Of a stretch of 44,031 bases of DNA, positions 8,170 through 16,378 are shown in pieces. The first letter of the stretch is position 1; every line of letters starts with the position of its first letter. Source of the DNA: Klebsiella pneumoniae (GTDB lineage Bacteria > Pseudomonadota > Gammaproteobacteria > Pseudomonadales > Azotimanducaceae); NCBI GenBank assembly GCA_945861675.1, contig CAMAVY010000011.1:1-44031 (forward strand), read 5' to 3'. The notes beneath the pieces were generated by a model that saw only the letters and a program-made list of their open reading frames with translations, ran no database searches and had not been told where the DNA came from. The position numbers were made by a program, and so were the translations under genes.

Positions 8170-9993
8170 CTATCCGAACTTCACGCCCTCGAAGTGCCCG
8201 GATTGCCGCCACTGCTCGAGGATGCGGAAGAACCTGATCGGCCCGCCGCCGTAGCCGCTGGAGAAGAAGCCGTTCGGGTTATGCACCTTACCTTCGTTGT
8301 TGTAGTAGCCCGGCGTACATTCAGCGCGGAAACGCTCGCCCATCTTTGCAGTGCGTTGCATTTCGTCCTGCCAGGCCTGTTCGCCTTCGGCCGTCGCCTC
8401 CACCGTCAACGTACCGCGCTCGCGTGCCATGCGCAGGATGTGGCTCACGTGCTTCGCCTGCTCATTCAAAGCGTGCGGCACGTTCACGGTCACAGCTGCC
8501 TGGGTAAAGCCAAGGAAGAAGCAATTCGGAAAGCCGTGGGTCGTGAAGCCATGCAGGGTCTTCAGCCCCTCGCCCCACTTGTCACTGAGCTTCAGTCCGC
8601 CTCGACCCACCACGTCGTAGCCGGCGCGCCGCGTATAGCTGGTGCCCACCTCGAAACCGGTGGCGAAGATCAGGCAATCCAATTCGTACTCGACGCCATC
8701 TACAACTACGCCGTGCTCTGTGACGCGCTCCACGCCGCGTCCGTGCGTATCGATCAGATGCACACTGCTGCGGTTGAAGGTCGGCAGGTAGTCATCGTGG
8801 AAGCACGGCCGCTTGCAGAACTGCCGGTACCAGGGCTTGAGTGCTTCAGCCGTATCGGCGTCTGCAACGGTGTGTTCCGCCCGCGCACGCACCTTGTTCA
8901 TCTTGATGTAGTCGGCCATCTGCATCAGCTGGCCTTTCTCGGCACCGGTCAAGCGACGGCCGAGCTTGCGTGCGGCTTCCTTCGCGGCAACGCCGGTGAG
9001 GTTGCGGAAGATGTCGGTCCAGCCGTCTGCGACCAGATCTACATCCTGGTCACCGCCACTGACCAGCACATTGAAGTTTTCCATGCGACGCTGCTGCCAG
9101 CCGGCCTCGAGCTCCGCGGCCCATTGCGGATCCGTTGGGCGGTTGTTGCGTTCGTCGACCGACGACGGTGTGCGCTGAAACACGAACAGTTCCTTCGCCC
9201 ACTCGCCGAGATGTGGAATGCACTGCACGCCGGTTGCCCCCGTGCCGATGATGCCCACGCGCTTGTCGGCGAGGCCGGTCAAACCGCCGCTCGAATCACC
9301 GCCGGTGTACGCATAGTCCCAGCGACTGGTGTGAAACGTATGCCCACGAAAATTCTCGATGCCGGGAATCCCCGGCAGCTTCGGCCGGTTCAGCGGGCCG
9401 TTGGCCATCGCAACGTAGCGCGCCTTCATGCGGTCGCCGCGATCGGTTGTGATCACCCACAGCGCCTCGTCTTCGTTCCATTCCAGCGCGCGTACTTCCG
9501 TGGCCAGACAGGCCTTCTCATACAGCCCGTAATGCCGCGCGATGGCCTGGGTGTGGGCCATGATTTCCGGCGCGAAGGAATACTTGTGTTGGGGAATGTA
9601 GTTCAGCTCTTCGAGCATCGGCAGGTAGCAGTAGGACTCGACATCGCACATCGCGCCCGGGTAACGGTTCCAGTACCAGGTACCGCCGAAGTCACCGCCC
9701 TTCTCGATCACACGAATGTCGGTAAAGCCCTGTTCGCGCAATCGCCCCGCCATCAGCAGGCCACCAAAACCACCGCCAATCACCGCTATCTCAACGGTGT
9801 CGAACAGCGGCGCGCGTTCCACGCGCACCGCGTACGGGTCCTCGACAAAGTTCGAGAAGTCCCCGGTCACTTCGGTGTACTGATCATTGGCATCAGCGCG
9901 CAGGCGCTTATCGCGTTCCGCAAGGTAGCGGGCCTTCAACGCCTCGGGATCGAAGTCGATCCTGCCGAGTGCAATCTGAATCACATCTTCCAT
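8170..9993 (-). CDS. Baeyer-Villiger monooxygenase (class B flavoprotein)
   Basis: 607 residues starting at ATG 9993. The open frame extends further upstream but only with low-complexity, non-homologous sequence. It has an FAD-binding Rossmann motif GGGFGG (about 73-78) and the D-x-G-G-T-W-Y-W-N-R-Y-P-G-A block. The Baeyer-Villiger fingerprint F-x-G-x3-H-x3-W-D is FRGHTFHTSRWD (about 215-226), and the NADPH Rossmann motif is GIIGTGATG (about 247-255). Family members insert oxygen next to a ketone, making an ester or lactone, with NADPH and O2. An N-terminal extension of about 65 residues precedes the first Rossmann fold, as in many cyclohexanone/steroid-type members. An alpha/beta hydrolase lies 74 bases upstream on the same strand. 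Confidence 0.9.
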   Translation of the reverse strand: MEDVIQIALGRIDFDPEALKARYLAERDKRLRADANDQYTEVTGDFSNFVEDPYAVRVERAPLFDTVEIAVIGGGFGGLLMAGRLREQGFTDIRVIEKGGDFGGTWYWNRYPGAMCDVESYCYLPMLEELNYIPQHKYSFAPEIMAHTQAIARHYGLYEKACLATEVRALEWNEDEALWVITTDRGDRMKARYVAMANGPLNRPKLPGIPGIENFRGHTFHTSRWDYAYTGGDSSGGLTGLADKRVGIIGTGATGVQCIPHLGEWAKELFVFQRTPSSVDERNNRPTDPQWAAELEAGWQQRRMENFNVLVSGGDQDVDLVADGWTDIFRNLTGVAAKEAARKLGRRLTGAEKGQLMQMADYIKMNKVRARAEHTVADADTAEALKPWYRQFCKRPCFHDDYLPTFNRSSVHLIDTHGRGVERVTEHGVVVDGVEYELDCLIFATGFEVGTSYTRRAGYDVVGRGGLKLSDKWGEGLKTLHGFTTHGFPNCFFLGFTQAAVTVNVPHALNEQAKHVSHILRMARERGTLTVEATAEGEQAWQDEMQRTAKMGERFRAECTPGYYNNEGKVHNPNGFFSSGYGGGPIRFFRILEQWRQSGHFEGVKFG

Positions 9994-10067
9994 GGAGCGG
10001 GCACCAATGCTGCGAGAGAAGGCGGCGAAATCTAACAGAAGCGCCTGGCGGCCAGATACCGGGCGGG

Positions 10068-11291
10068 TCAGCCCGCAGGCCCGGTCGAGTTCACCGACTG
10101 CACCGAGTTCACCGACTGCAAAAAGGCGCACAACAGCGCGCTGACACGTTCGGGCTGCTCCTGTTGCACCCAATGACCCGCGCCGTCGAGCACGTGGCAA
10201 CCCGTCAACAAGGTGCACGCACTGCTCTGCATCTTCTCGAAGGCGCCCGGCGTCTGATACAGCCCCCAATCGCTGCGCCCACCAATGAAGCAGGTGGGCA
10301 CGTCGATCGTGCGCCCTGCGAGGAAGCGCAGTTCCGCCGCGAAGCGCGGGTTGGTCGAACAGCGGTACCACTGCAGCCCACCCTGGAAGCCCGTGCGACT
10401 GTACTCATCGCTGTACACGCGCAGCTCGGCATCGGGCAGCCACGCACAGTGCGCGATCTGCGCGGGTGTCGGCATCTCCTGTGCAACTGTCTGCGCCATC
10501 GTCAACGCATGATCCATGACGTAGTAGGTCGGCAGTTGCGCGAGCGCGTCAGCCGACCAGTTCGGCAGTGGCTGCGGCGCGTTCTGCAACCAGTCCGCGC
10601 TCTTGTGGTGGTAGTAGGCGCGCAGAAAGTCGTGCACGCCCTGTGTGCAGTGCCACATGTCTGCATTCGCTGCGCGTGTCGAGTAGTACCACTGATAGTG
10701 CTTGCGCGGTCGTGGCAGTGCAGCGAGCGCTGCATGCACATCTTCGACTTGAGGTCGCGGTGGCCCTGACGCCGATCGCACAGACGTTGCAGCGGGCTCA
10801 GCGCCCGCAGTATTGAAGGGCAGCGTCGGTGCCCCGGCGAATGGCGCGCTCATCAGCACCACCGAGCGAAACACATCCGGACGCAGCAATGCGCACCACG
10901 CTGCAACCGGCGATCCGAAGTCATGCCCGACCACGGTTGCGACAAATCGCCTGCCGACCGCATGCACAAGCGCAAGTGCATCAGTGGCAAGGTTCAACAT
11001 CCGGAAGCTCGCAAGATCACCGTCGTAGTCCGCATCCCACCCCGTGGTGCGGCCATAGCCGCGCTGGTCAGGGGCAAGCACGTAGAACCCAGCAGCGGCC
11101 AACGGCAGCATGACCTTGCGCCAGCTGTATGCGAGCTCGGGAAAACCATGCAGCAACAGCACGCATGGACGCGCAGGGCTCGCATCGCCAGCCTCCAGCA
11201 CGTGCATGTCCAAGCCATTCACGCCGCGCACGATACGCGCCCGAATGCCGTCAGGCAGTACGGCGCCTGGCAGGGAACCGATGTTGCTCAC
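10068..11291 (-). CDS. Alpha/beta hydrolase, epoxide hydrolase-like
   Basis: 407 residues. GTG 11291 is the chosen start because its complement has GGAGGA a few bases upstream, although the open frame runs to 11405. Landmarks are the oxyanion motif HGFPE, the nucleophile elbow GHDFGS with aspartate (typical of epoxide hydrolases and dehalogenases, not esterases), Y-S-R-T-G-F-Q-G-G-L-Q-W-Y in the cap, and the final GAGHWVQQEQPE with the catalytic histidine. An epoxide or C-halide substrate is therefore more likely than an ester, although the gene is paired with a Baeyer-Villiger monooxygenase that makes esters. The last residues are a duplicated QSVNS from an 18-bp DNA repeat at 10086-10120. 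Confidence 0.82.
   Translation of the reverse strand: MSNIGSLPGAVLPDGIRARIVRGVNGLDMHVLEAGDASPARPCVLLLHGFPELAYSWRKVMLPLAAAGFYVLAPDQRGYGRTTGWDADYDGDLASFRMLNLATDALALVHAVGRRFVATVVGHDFGSPVAAWCALLRPDVFRSVVLMSAPFAGAPTLPFNTAGAEPAATSVRSASGPPRPQVEDVHAALAALPRPRKHYQWYYSTRAANADMWHCTQGVHDFLRAYYHHKSADWLQNAPQPLPNWSADALAQLPTYYVMDHALTMAQTVAQEMPTPAQIAHCAWLPDAELRVYSDEYSRTGFQGGLQWYRCSTNPRFAAELRFLAGRTIDVPTCFIGGRSDWGLYQTPGAFEKMQSSACTLLTGCHVLDGAGHWVQQEQPERVSALLCAFLQSVNSVQSVNSTGPAG
10086..10120. repeat. 17-bp direct repeat, 18-bp period
   Basis: CGAGTTCACCGACTGCA occurs at 10086-10102 and again at 10104-10120. It lies inside the hydrolase 3' end and preserves the frame, adding six residues. Confidence 0.8.
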
Positions 11292-11449
11292 GTCTGTCTC
11301 CTCCGCGGTGCAGCGGCAGCGATGCTCGAACCTGTCTGCGATACGTGCGCATGCCGCCGCTGCAACGTATGCCGGCATGGGCCTAGATAGAAGCGAGAGA
11401 TGCAATCAAGAGGTGCAATCATGCAGGCCTCATTACCTGCGGTCGATCA

Positions 11450-12535
11450 ATGAACACAGTGCGGCTCCTGATGATCGGGCTGACATTACTGGTGCTCGGC
11501 TGCAGCAGCACAGCGCCAGCCCCCCCACCAGCGCGCCCCGTGCCGGTCCCGGCGAGCACTCCAGCGCCAAGCCCTGAGCCACGCCCGCAGGTGACCATTC
11601 GCATCGGTGTCGCACTGGGTGGCGGCGCCGCAAAGGGCTTCGCACATATCGGCGTCATCAAGATGCTTGAAGCCAATGGCTTCAAACCTGACGTCGTCTC
11701 AGGCACCAGCGCAGGCAGTGTGGTCGGCGCGCTGTATGCCGGCGGCATGGATGTGTTCAAACTCCAGCAGCACGCCGTAGGCTTGGACGAAGCGCGCATT
11801 CGCGACGTCAGTCTGTTTTCGGGCGGCTTGATCAAGGGCGAAAAGCTGCAGAACTACGTCAACGAGATGCTTGAGCAGCGCCCGTTCGAACGCTTGCGCA
11901 AACCGTTTGCCGTCGTCGCAACGCGTCTGGAAACCGGTGAGCGCGCAGTGTTCGTACGCGGCAACGTCGGCCAGGCCGTGCGCGCATCCTGCAGCATTCC
12001 AGGCGTGTTCGAACCCATGAAGATCGGTAACAGCACGTACGTGGATGGCGGCCTCGTCAGCCCTGTGCCCGTCGATGCGGCGCGTCAACTGGGGGCAGAC
12101 TTTGTGATTGCAATCGACATCTCCAGCAAGGCCAATGGCCAGACGCCCGGCAGCATGCTGGGTGTGCTCAATCAATCGATCACCATCATGGGTCAGAAGC
12201 TCGGCCAGCAGGAACTCGCACGTGCCGACGTGATCATCAGGCCGAATGTGAACGACATCGGGCCCGTGGCGTTCGAACAGCGCAGCAACGCCATCCTCGA
12301 GGGCGAGCGGGCAGCGCTGCAGGCACTGCCGCAGATTCGCGCGAAGCTTGCACGCCTGCGCGAAGCGAAAGTGCAGGCCGAGATGGCGCGTACCGCACGC
12401 GAACGCGCTGCACGTGCAGCACGCGAACGCGCCGCACAACCTGTGCGCCCGCCGACACGCCCCTGCGAAGACTCGGGATTTCTGGGTGGTCTGCTCAGTG
12501 GGACAGCGGACTGCCAGCCAACAGACAAACCTTGA
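11450..12535 (+). CDS. Patatin-like phospholipase lipoprotein
   Basis: A 361-residue patatin-family lipase with an N-terminal lipoprotein signal. The lipobox L-V-L-G-C places lipidation at Cys18. It is followed by a Pro/Ala-rich linker (about 21-46), the oxyanion motif GGGAAKG (57-63), the nucleophile motif GTSAGS with Ser87, and the catalytic Asp199 in V-D-G-G. The C-terminal region (about 290-345) is a charged, Arg/Ala-rich likely coiled coil with repeated ARERAA. It resembles RssA-type patatins with an added lipid anchor, so it probably acts on phospholipids in the envelope. It is divergent from the hydrolase at 11291, with 158 bases between. A frameshifted tetR overlaps its end. Confidence 0.88.
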   Translation: MNTVRLLMIGLTLLVLGCSSTAPAPPPARPVPVPASTPAPSPEPRPQVTIRIGVALGGGAAKGFAHIGVIKMLEANGFKPDVVSGTSAGSVVGALYAGGMDVFKLQQHAVGLDEARIRDVSLFSGGLIKGEKLQNYVNEMLEQRPFERLRKPFAVVATRLETGERAVFVRGNVGQAVRASCSIPGVFEPMKIGNSTYVDGGLVSPVPVDAARQLGADFVIAIDISSKANGQTPGSMLGVLNQSITIMGQKLGQQELARADVIIRPNVNDIGPVAFEQRSNAILEGERAALQALPQIRAKLARLREAKVQAEMARTARERAARAARERAAQPVRPPTRPCEDSGFLGGLLSGTADCQPTDKP

Positions 12536-13216
12536 GCGCGAAGGCATCGACGCCACTTCACTCCGCCGTATTGCCGCCGAGGCCGGCGTCACAGCCCCCC
12601 CCTGCTCTATCGGCACTTCGCTGACAAGGACGCGCTGCTGCTGGCCATCTGCGACAACTTCTTCGCCACGTTGCAGGAACGCTTCGAGCGCGCCTACCGC
12701 ACTGCCAGCACGCCGCTCGCGCGCCTGGAGGCCGTCATACGCGCCTACGTTCAATGCGGCTTCGATCATCCGCATGAGTACGAGCTCACCTTCATGACCG
12801 CGTTGCCCAAGCTGCGCAGCCACAACGCCATGCGTAAAGTGCGCGCACAGCGACAACGCGGCGCAGCGGTGCTGCCCGAAGACGAAAACGGGGGCACGCG
12901 GGTGTTCGGCCTGCTTGAAGGCGTGGTCGGCGAAGTGCTGCACACCTACGCTGGTGCGGGTGCAGTCGCAGGCACGGCGCGCAGCACCCGAACGCGCACC
13001 ATCGCCGCGTTGTCGGAGGTCATCTGGGCCGGCGGTCACGGGCTCGTCGCGCTTGTAAACACGCACCAGAACTTCGGCTTCTCGAACAGGCAGCTGCTGA
13101 TCGACACGGCGGTCAGCAGCATGCTGCATGGCATTGAACGCATGACCATCCCGCCGCGCCAGATGACAGCGCTGCCCCGGAAAGTCGCGCGGCGCGCCCG
13201 CAGGGACCCAAGTTAG
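12498..13216 (+). pseudogene. TetR/AcrR regulator, frameshifted at a C8 tract
   Basis: The helix-turn-helix REGIDATSLRRIAAEAGVTAP is read in one frame up to about 12593. After a run of eight C (about 12595-12602) the match continues in another frame as LLYRHFADKDALLLAI and on through the ligand-binding region to TAG/TGA at 13216. One extra C would restore the frame, so this is a one-base lesion. The usual first helix before the HTH is also shortened, and GTG 12498, inside the patatin gene, is the only plausible start. It may be a dead regulator, a phase-variable gene or a homopolymer sequencing error. The natural target would be the patatin gene or the amine oxidase operon that follows. Confidence 0.75.
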
Positions 13217-13276
13217 CGCTTGTCGCATGGGGAAACGGCCCCTGCAGACCTGGCAAGACACTTGCACCACGACTTT

Positions 13277-13330
13277 TGCTGCAAGCATCTGCCGCAAGCA
13301 TTTGCTGCATGGCATTCGCTGCAAGTCGTT
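13277..13330. repeat. Imperfect 13-14 bp tandem repeats upstream of amine oxidase
   Basis: Units TGCTGCAAGCATC, TGCCGCAAGCATT, TGCTGCATGGCATT and CGCTGCAAGTCGTT follow one another directly, about 110 bases before the amine oxidase start. They lie in the untranslated leader of the operon and could be operator repeats or slippage products. No promoter motif is clear beside them. Confidence 0.5.
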
Positions 13331-13437
13331 CCTCGCATTGCGTTGTCTGCACTGCGTTCGCACACGGCGGTGCCGCAGGCGGCGCGTCAGAAACGCCCGC
13401 AATTCGCTGCGTCACTCTGGCAGATCGGAATCGTGCT

Positions 13438-15021
13438 ATGTCGGCTTATTTCACACGCCGCGAACTGCTGAACCGCATCGGCGCAGTGGGCGGTTCAGCA
13501 GCGATCTATCAGGTCGCTACCGTGCTGGGCCTGTTGCCCCAGGTCGCCCGCGCTGCGCCGCTGTCGCTCATGCCTGTTGCAGGTGTCGCCGCAGGGAAAC
13601 GCGTGGTCGTGCTTGGCGGCGGCATCGCAGGCCTGACGGCAGCCTATGAACTCAGCGCCGCGGGCTACGACTGCACCGTGCTCGAGGCGTCGCACCGTGG
13701 CGGCGGCCGCAACCTGACCGTGCGCGGGGGCGATGTCATCGACGAACTGGGCGGTCGGCAAACCTGTGAGTTCGATCGCGACCCGCATCTGTTCTTCAAC
13801 GCAAGGCCCGCACGCATCCCGGCCAATCACACGGGTCTGCTTGGCTATTGCCGCATGCTGGGCGTCAAGCTGGAAGTCTTCGTCAACGAAAATCGCAATG
13901 CCTGGGTGCAGGATGACAACGCGTTTGCCGGGCGCCCTGTTCGCTATCGCGAGCTCGCCGCCGACACGCGAGGCTTCATGGCCGAGGTACTGGCCAAGGG
14001 CATCGACGTGCAGCGGCTGGACGCACGCCTGACCACCGTGGACGCGGAGCAGATCATCGAGTTCGCGCGCGCCTTTGGCGACTTGTCTCCCGATCTCACC
14101 TATCGCGGTTCTGCACGTGCCGGGCTGGCCGCAGGCGGCATGGTCATACCCGCCGTACTGAAGAAGTCCTACGACTTCGCCGAAATCATGAAGAGCACGT
14201 TCTGGCGGGGTCCGATGCAGTTCGGCGAGAGTGAGGATCAATCAGCACCCATGCTTACCGCCGTCGGTGGCATGGATCGTATTCCCGCTGCATTCATGAG
14301 GCAGCTTGGCCGCAAGGTGCTGCTGAATGCGCGGGTGACAGATGTGACGCTGCGCGAGCACGGCGTCGATGTGGTGTACATGCACAACGGCGGGCCGCAG
14401 CAGATCAACGCAGATTTCTGCTTCACCTGCATGCCCAGCCATCTGCTTGCGGGCGTGCGCCACAATTTTCCAGCCCACTACAGCGCAGCGCTCACGGCAA
14501 TTCCCCGAGGCAATCTCTTCAAACTCGCATTCCAGGCAAAGCGTCGCTTCTGGGAGGACGAGCACATCTATGGCGGCATCTCCTGGACAACACAGGACAT
14601 CAACCAGCTGTGGTACCCGTCACACGGCATCAACGAGCAGAAAGGCGTGCTGCTGGGCGCGTACACATTCAGCCCGGAAAGCGGCGCGCGCTTCACCAAC
14701 ATGGCGCCCAACGAGCGCATTGAGGCGGCACTGACGCAAGGCGCACGCGTGCATGCCGACTATCGCAGTCTCGTAGAGAAAGGCGTCAGCGTGGCCTGGC
14801 ATCGCATGAACTACATGCTGGGCTGCGCGGCGCGTTGGACCGATGAATTGCGCGCTCAGTACTTCCACACGCTGCAGGAACCGGTTGGCAACCACTACCT
14901 GATCGGCGACCAGATCAGCTATCACCCTGGCTGGCAGGAGGGCGCAATTCAATCTGCACTGCACGCCATCACCCATCTCGACGCTCGTGTACGCGGCGGC
15001 GCAACAGTGGCACAGCGATGA
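13438..15021 (+). CDS. Exported flavin amine oxidase (Tat-type signal)
   Basis: 527 residues from ATG 13438. The N-terminus has twin arginines (F-T-R-R-E-L-L, residues 5-11) followed by a hydrophobic stretch ending VARAAP around residue 40, which reads as a Tat signal peptide. FAD binding is shown by VVVLGGGIAGLTAAYEL (about 56-72) and the G-G-G-R-N-L-T-V-R block. The C-terminal D-Q-I-S-Y-H-P-G-W-Q-E-G-A-I motif is the FAD/active-site end of monoamine and L-amino-acid oxidases. It oxidises an amine to an imine; the exact amine is not readable. Its stop overlaps the cytochrome c start by ATGA (15018-15021), so a cytochrome rather than O2 is a likely electron acceptor. Confidence 0.88.
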   Translation: MSAYFTRRELLNRIGAVGGSAAIYQVATVLGLLPQVARAAPLSLMPVAGVAAGKRVVVLGGGIAGLTAAYELSAAGYDCTVLEASHRGGGRNLTVRGGDVIDELGGRQTCEFDRDPHLFFNARPARIPANHTGLLGYCRMLGVKLEVFVNENRNAWVQDDNAFAGRPVRYRELAADTRGFMAEVLAKGIDVQRLDARLTTVDAEQIIEFARAFGDLSPDLTYRGSARAGLAAGGMVIPAVLKKSYDFAEIMKSTFWRGPMQFGESEDQSAPMLTAVGGMDRIPAAFMRQLGRKVLLNARVTDVTLREHGVDVVYMHNGGPQQINADFCFTCMPSHLLAGVRHNFPAHYSAALTAIPRGNLFKLAFQAKRRFWEDEHIYGGISWTTQDINQLWYPSHGINEQKGVLLGAYTFSPESGARFTNMAPNERIEAALTQGARVHADYRSLVEKGVSVAWHRMNYMLGCAARWTDELRAQYFHTLQEPVGNHYLIGDQISYHPGWQEGAIQSALHAITHLDARVRGGATVAQR

Positions 15022-15743
15022 ACCTCAGAACATTGGTGACGAAAGCCATGATGGGGAACCGAATGCACGCCATCGCCCGACTTGCGCTGTGCGTCACCAT
15101 CGCTCAAGCCGTATGCACCAACGCTCAGTCTGCGGCGGCCGATGCTGCGCCGCATGACTACTGCCTGGTCTGCCATGGCGCCTACGGACAAGGCAACCAC
15201 GCCATCGGTGCGCCGCAGATTGCTGGCATGCCTGGGTGGTATCTCCGGCGACAGCTCGAGGGTTTCCGCAGCGGCGCGCGTGGCGCGCACGCCGAAGACA
15301 GCAACGGTGTGACAATGCGCCCCATGGCGACCGCGTTGGCCGACGAGGACACGATGCGCCGCGTCATCGACACGGTCGCCGCCATGCCAAGCCAATCTGT
15401 GCAACCCACACTCGATGGCGACCGCGCGCGCGGCGCGACGCTCTATCTCGCGTGTGCAGCCTGCCACGGCAACGCTGCCGCCGGTATTGCGGCACTCGCT
15501 ACACCACCGCTGCGCGCATTGAACGATTGGTACATGGTGACGCAACTCACGAACTACCGCGCCGGTCATCGCGGCTACACCGCCAACGACATTTTCGGCG
15601 CGCAGATGCGCGCCGCGAGCGCGCTGCTGAACAGCGAGGAAGACATCCGCGCCGTGGTGACTTACATCTCCAGCATGGAGGCCAGCACGAACGCCAGCAC
15701 GAACGCCGGCCAGAACACGGCGACGGCGCACCAGCAGAAATAG
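15018..15743 (+). CDS. Dihaem cytochrome c, c4-like
   Basis: 241 residues with a Sec signal peptide (about 1-40) and two class I cytochrome c domains. The haem-binding sites are CLVCH (49-53) and CAACH (146-150). Likely methionine axial ligands lie in TMRPMA (about 99-104) and in the A-Q-M-R-A segment of the second half. The spacing and the P-Q-I-A-G-M-P-G-W-Y-L-R-R-Q-L region resemble cytochrome c4. The C-terminal tail is a low-complexity A-S-T-N repeat (12-bp DNA repeat near 15683-15706). Its start codon overlaps the stop of the amine oxidase, giving translational coupling and pointing to electron transfer from that flavoenzyme. Confidence 0.9.
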   Translation: MNLRTLVTKAMMGNRMHAIARLALCVTIAQAVCTNAQSAAADAAPHDYCLVCHGAYGQGNHAIGAPQIAGMPGWYLRRQLEGFRSGARGAHAEDSNGVTMRPMATALADEDTMRRVIDTVAAMPSQSVQPTLDGDRARGATLYLACAACHGNAAAGIAALATPPLRALNDWYMVTQLTNYRAGHRGYTANDIFGAQMRAASALLNSEEDIRAVVTYISSMEASTNASTNAGQNTATAHQQK

Positions 15744-15793
15744 CATTCGATCTGAACTTTCCTCACCCCACCATTTCCTGCTGAAGGACACAC

Positions 15794-16312
15794 ATGAAAC
15801 GCTCCTACCTTGTTCTCATCGCCGTCGTTGCGGCATGCACCCAGTTTGCTCAGGCTGCCGATTTGATCCGCTATCCGCTGCCAAACAAATCGACCTTCCC
15901 GATCGCGCAGGCAGTGGAGGTGCCCGGGGACGGAACCGTGGTGTACATGAGCGGTGTCACACCGGCCCCCGCCGACCCCAAAGCGGCGGTCAATACGGTG
16001 GACTACTGGGGCAACACGCGCGCACAGACACTGTCGGTGTTCAGCCGCATGGATGTCGCCATGAAGGCATTGGGCCTCGGCTACGGCGACATCATCAAGA
16101 TGACCGTGTTCCTGGTCGGCGATCCCGCGCTGGCCGGCCGCATGGATTTCACTGGCTTCATGGAGGGCTATTCGCAGTTCTTCGGCACCGCCACTCAGCC
16201 CAACCTGCCCGCCCGGTCCACCGTTCAGGTCGCAGGGCTAGTCTCGCCCGGCATGCTGGTCGAAATCGAAGTGACGCTGGTGCGACCACCTGTCGCCTCA
16301 AGCAAGCCGTGA
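15794..16312 (+). CDS. Exported RidA/YjgF-family imine deaminase
   Basis: 172 residues, about 45 longer than cytosolic RidA because of an N-terminal export signal (MKRSYLVLIAVVAACTQFAQA). It could be cut after AQA by signal peptidase I, or lipidated at Cys15, since VAAC also fits a lipobox. The RidA core is intact: the conserved catalytic arginine is Arg141 in LPARSTVQVAGL, and a conserved glutamate follows in VEIEVTLV (about 157-159). RidA proteins hydrolyse reactive enamines/imines. AAGGA precedes ATG 15794, 50 bases after the cytochrome gene. Export of a RidA next to an amine oxidase implies that the imine product is processed outside the cytoplasm. Confidence 0.88.
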   Translation: MKRSYLVLIAVVAACTQFAQAADLIRYPLPNKSTFPIAQAVEVPGDGTVVYMSGVTPAPADPKAAVNTVDYWGNTRAQTLSVFSRMDVAMKALGLGYGDIIKMTVFLVGDPALAGRMDFTGFMEGYSQFFGTATQPNLPARSTVQVAGLVSPGMLVEIEVTLVRPPVASSKP

Positions 16313-16378
16313 CGCTGACTAGCAACGAACTGCGCCTACGACACCCACGGCTGCATCAACGGCTAATTCAAGTTCGCT

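Noticed and set aside
8194-10035. 613-codon plus-strand open frame opposite the Baeyer-Villiger monooxygenase
   Set aside because: The opposite strand carries both Rossmann motifs and the BVMO fingerprint, so this is a shadow.
11699-13402. 567-codon minus-strand open frame opposite patatin and TetR
   Set aside because: No domain, Cys/His/Arg-rich composition and antisense to genes with clear motifs.
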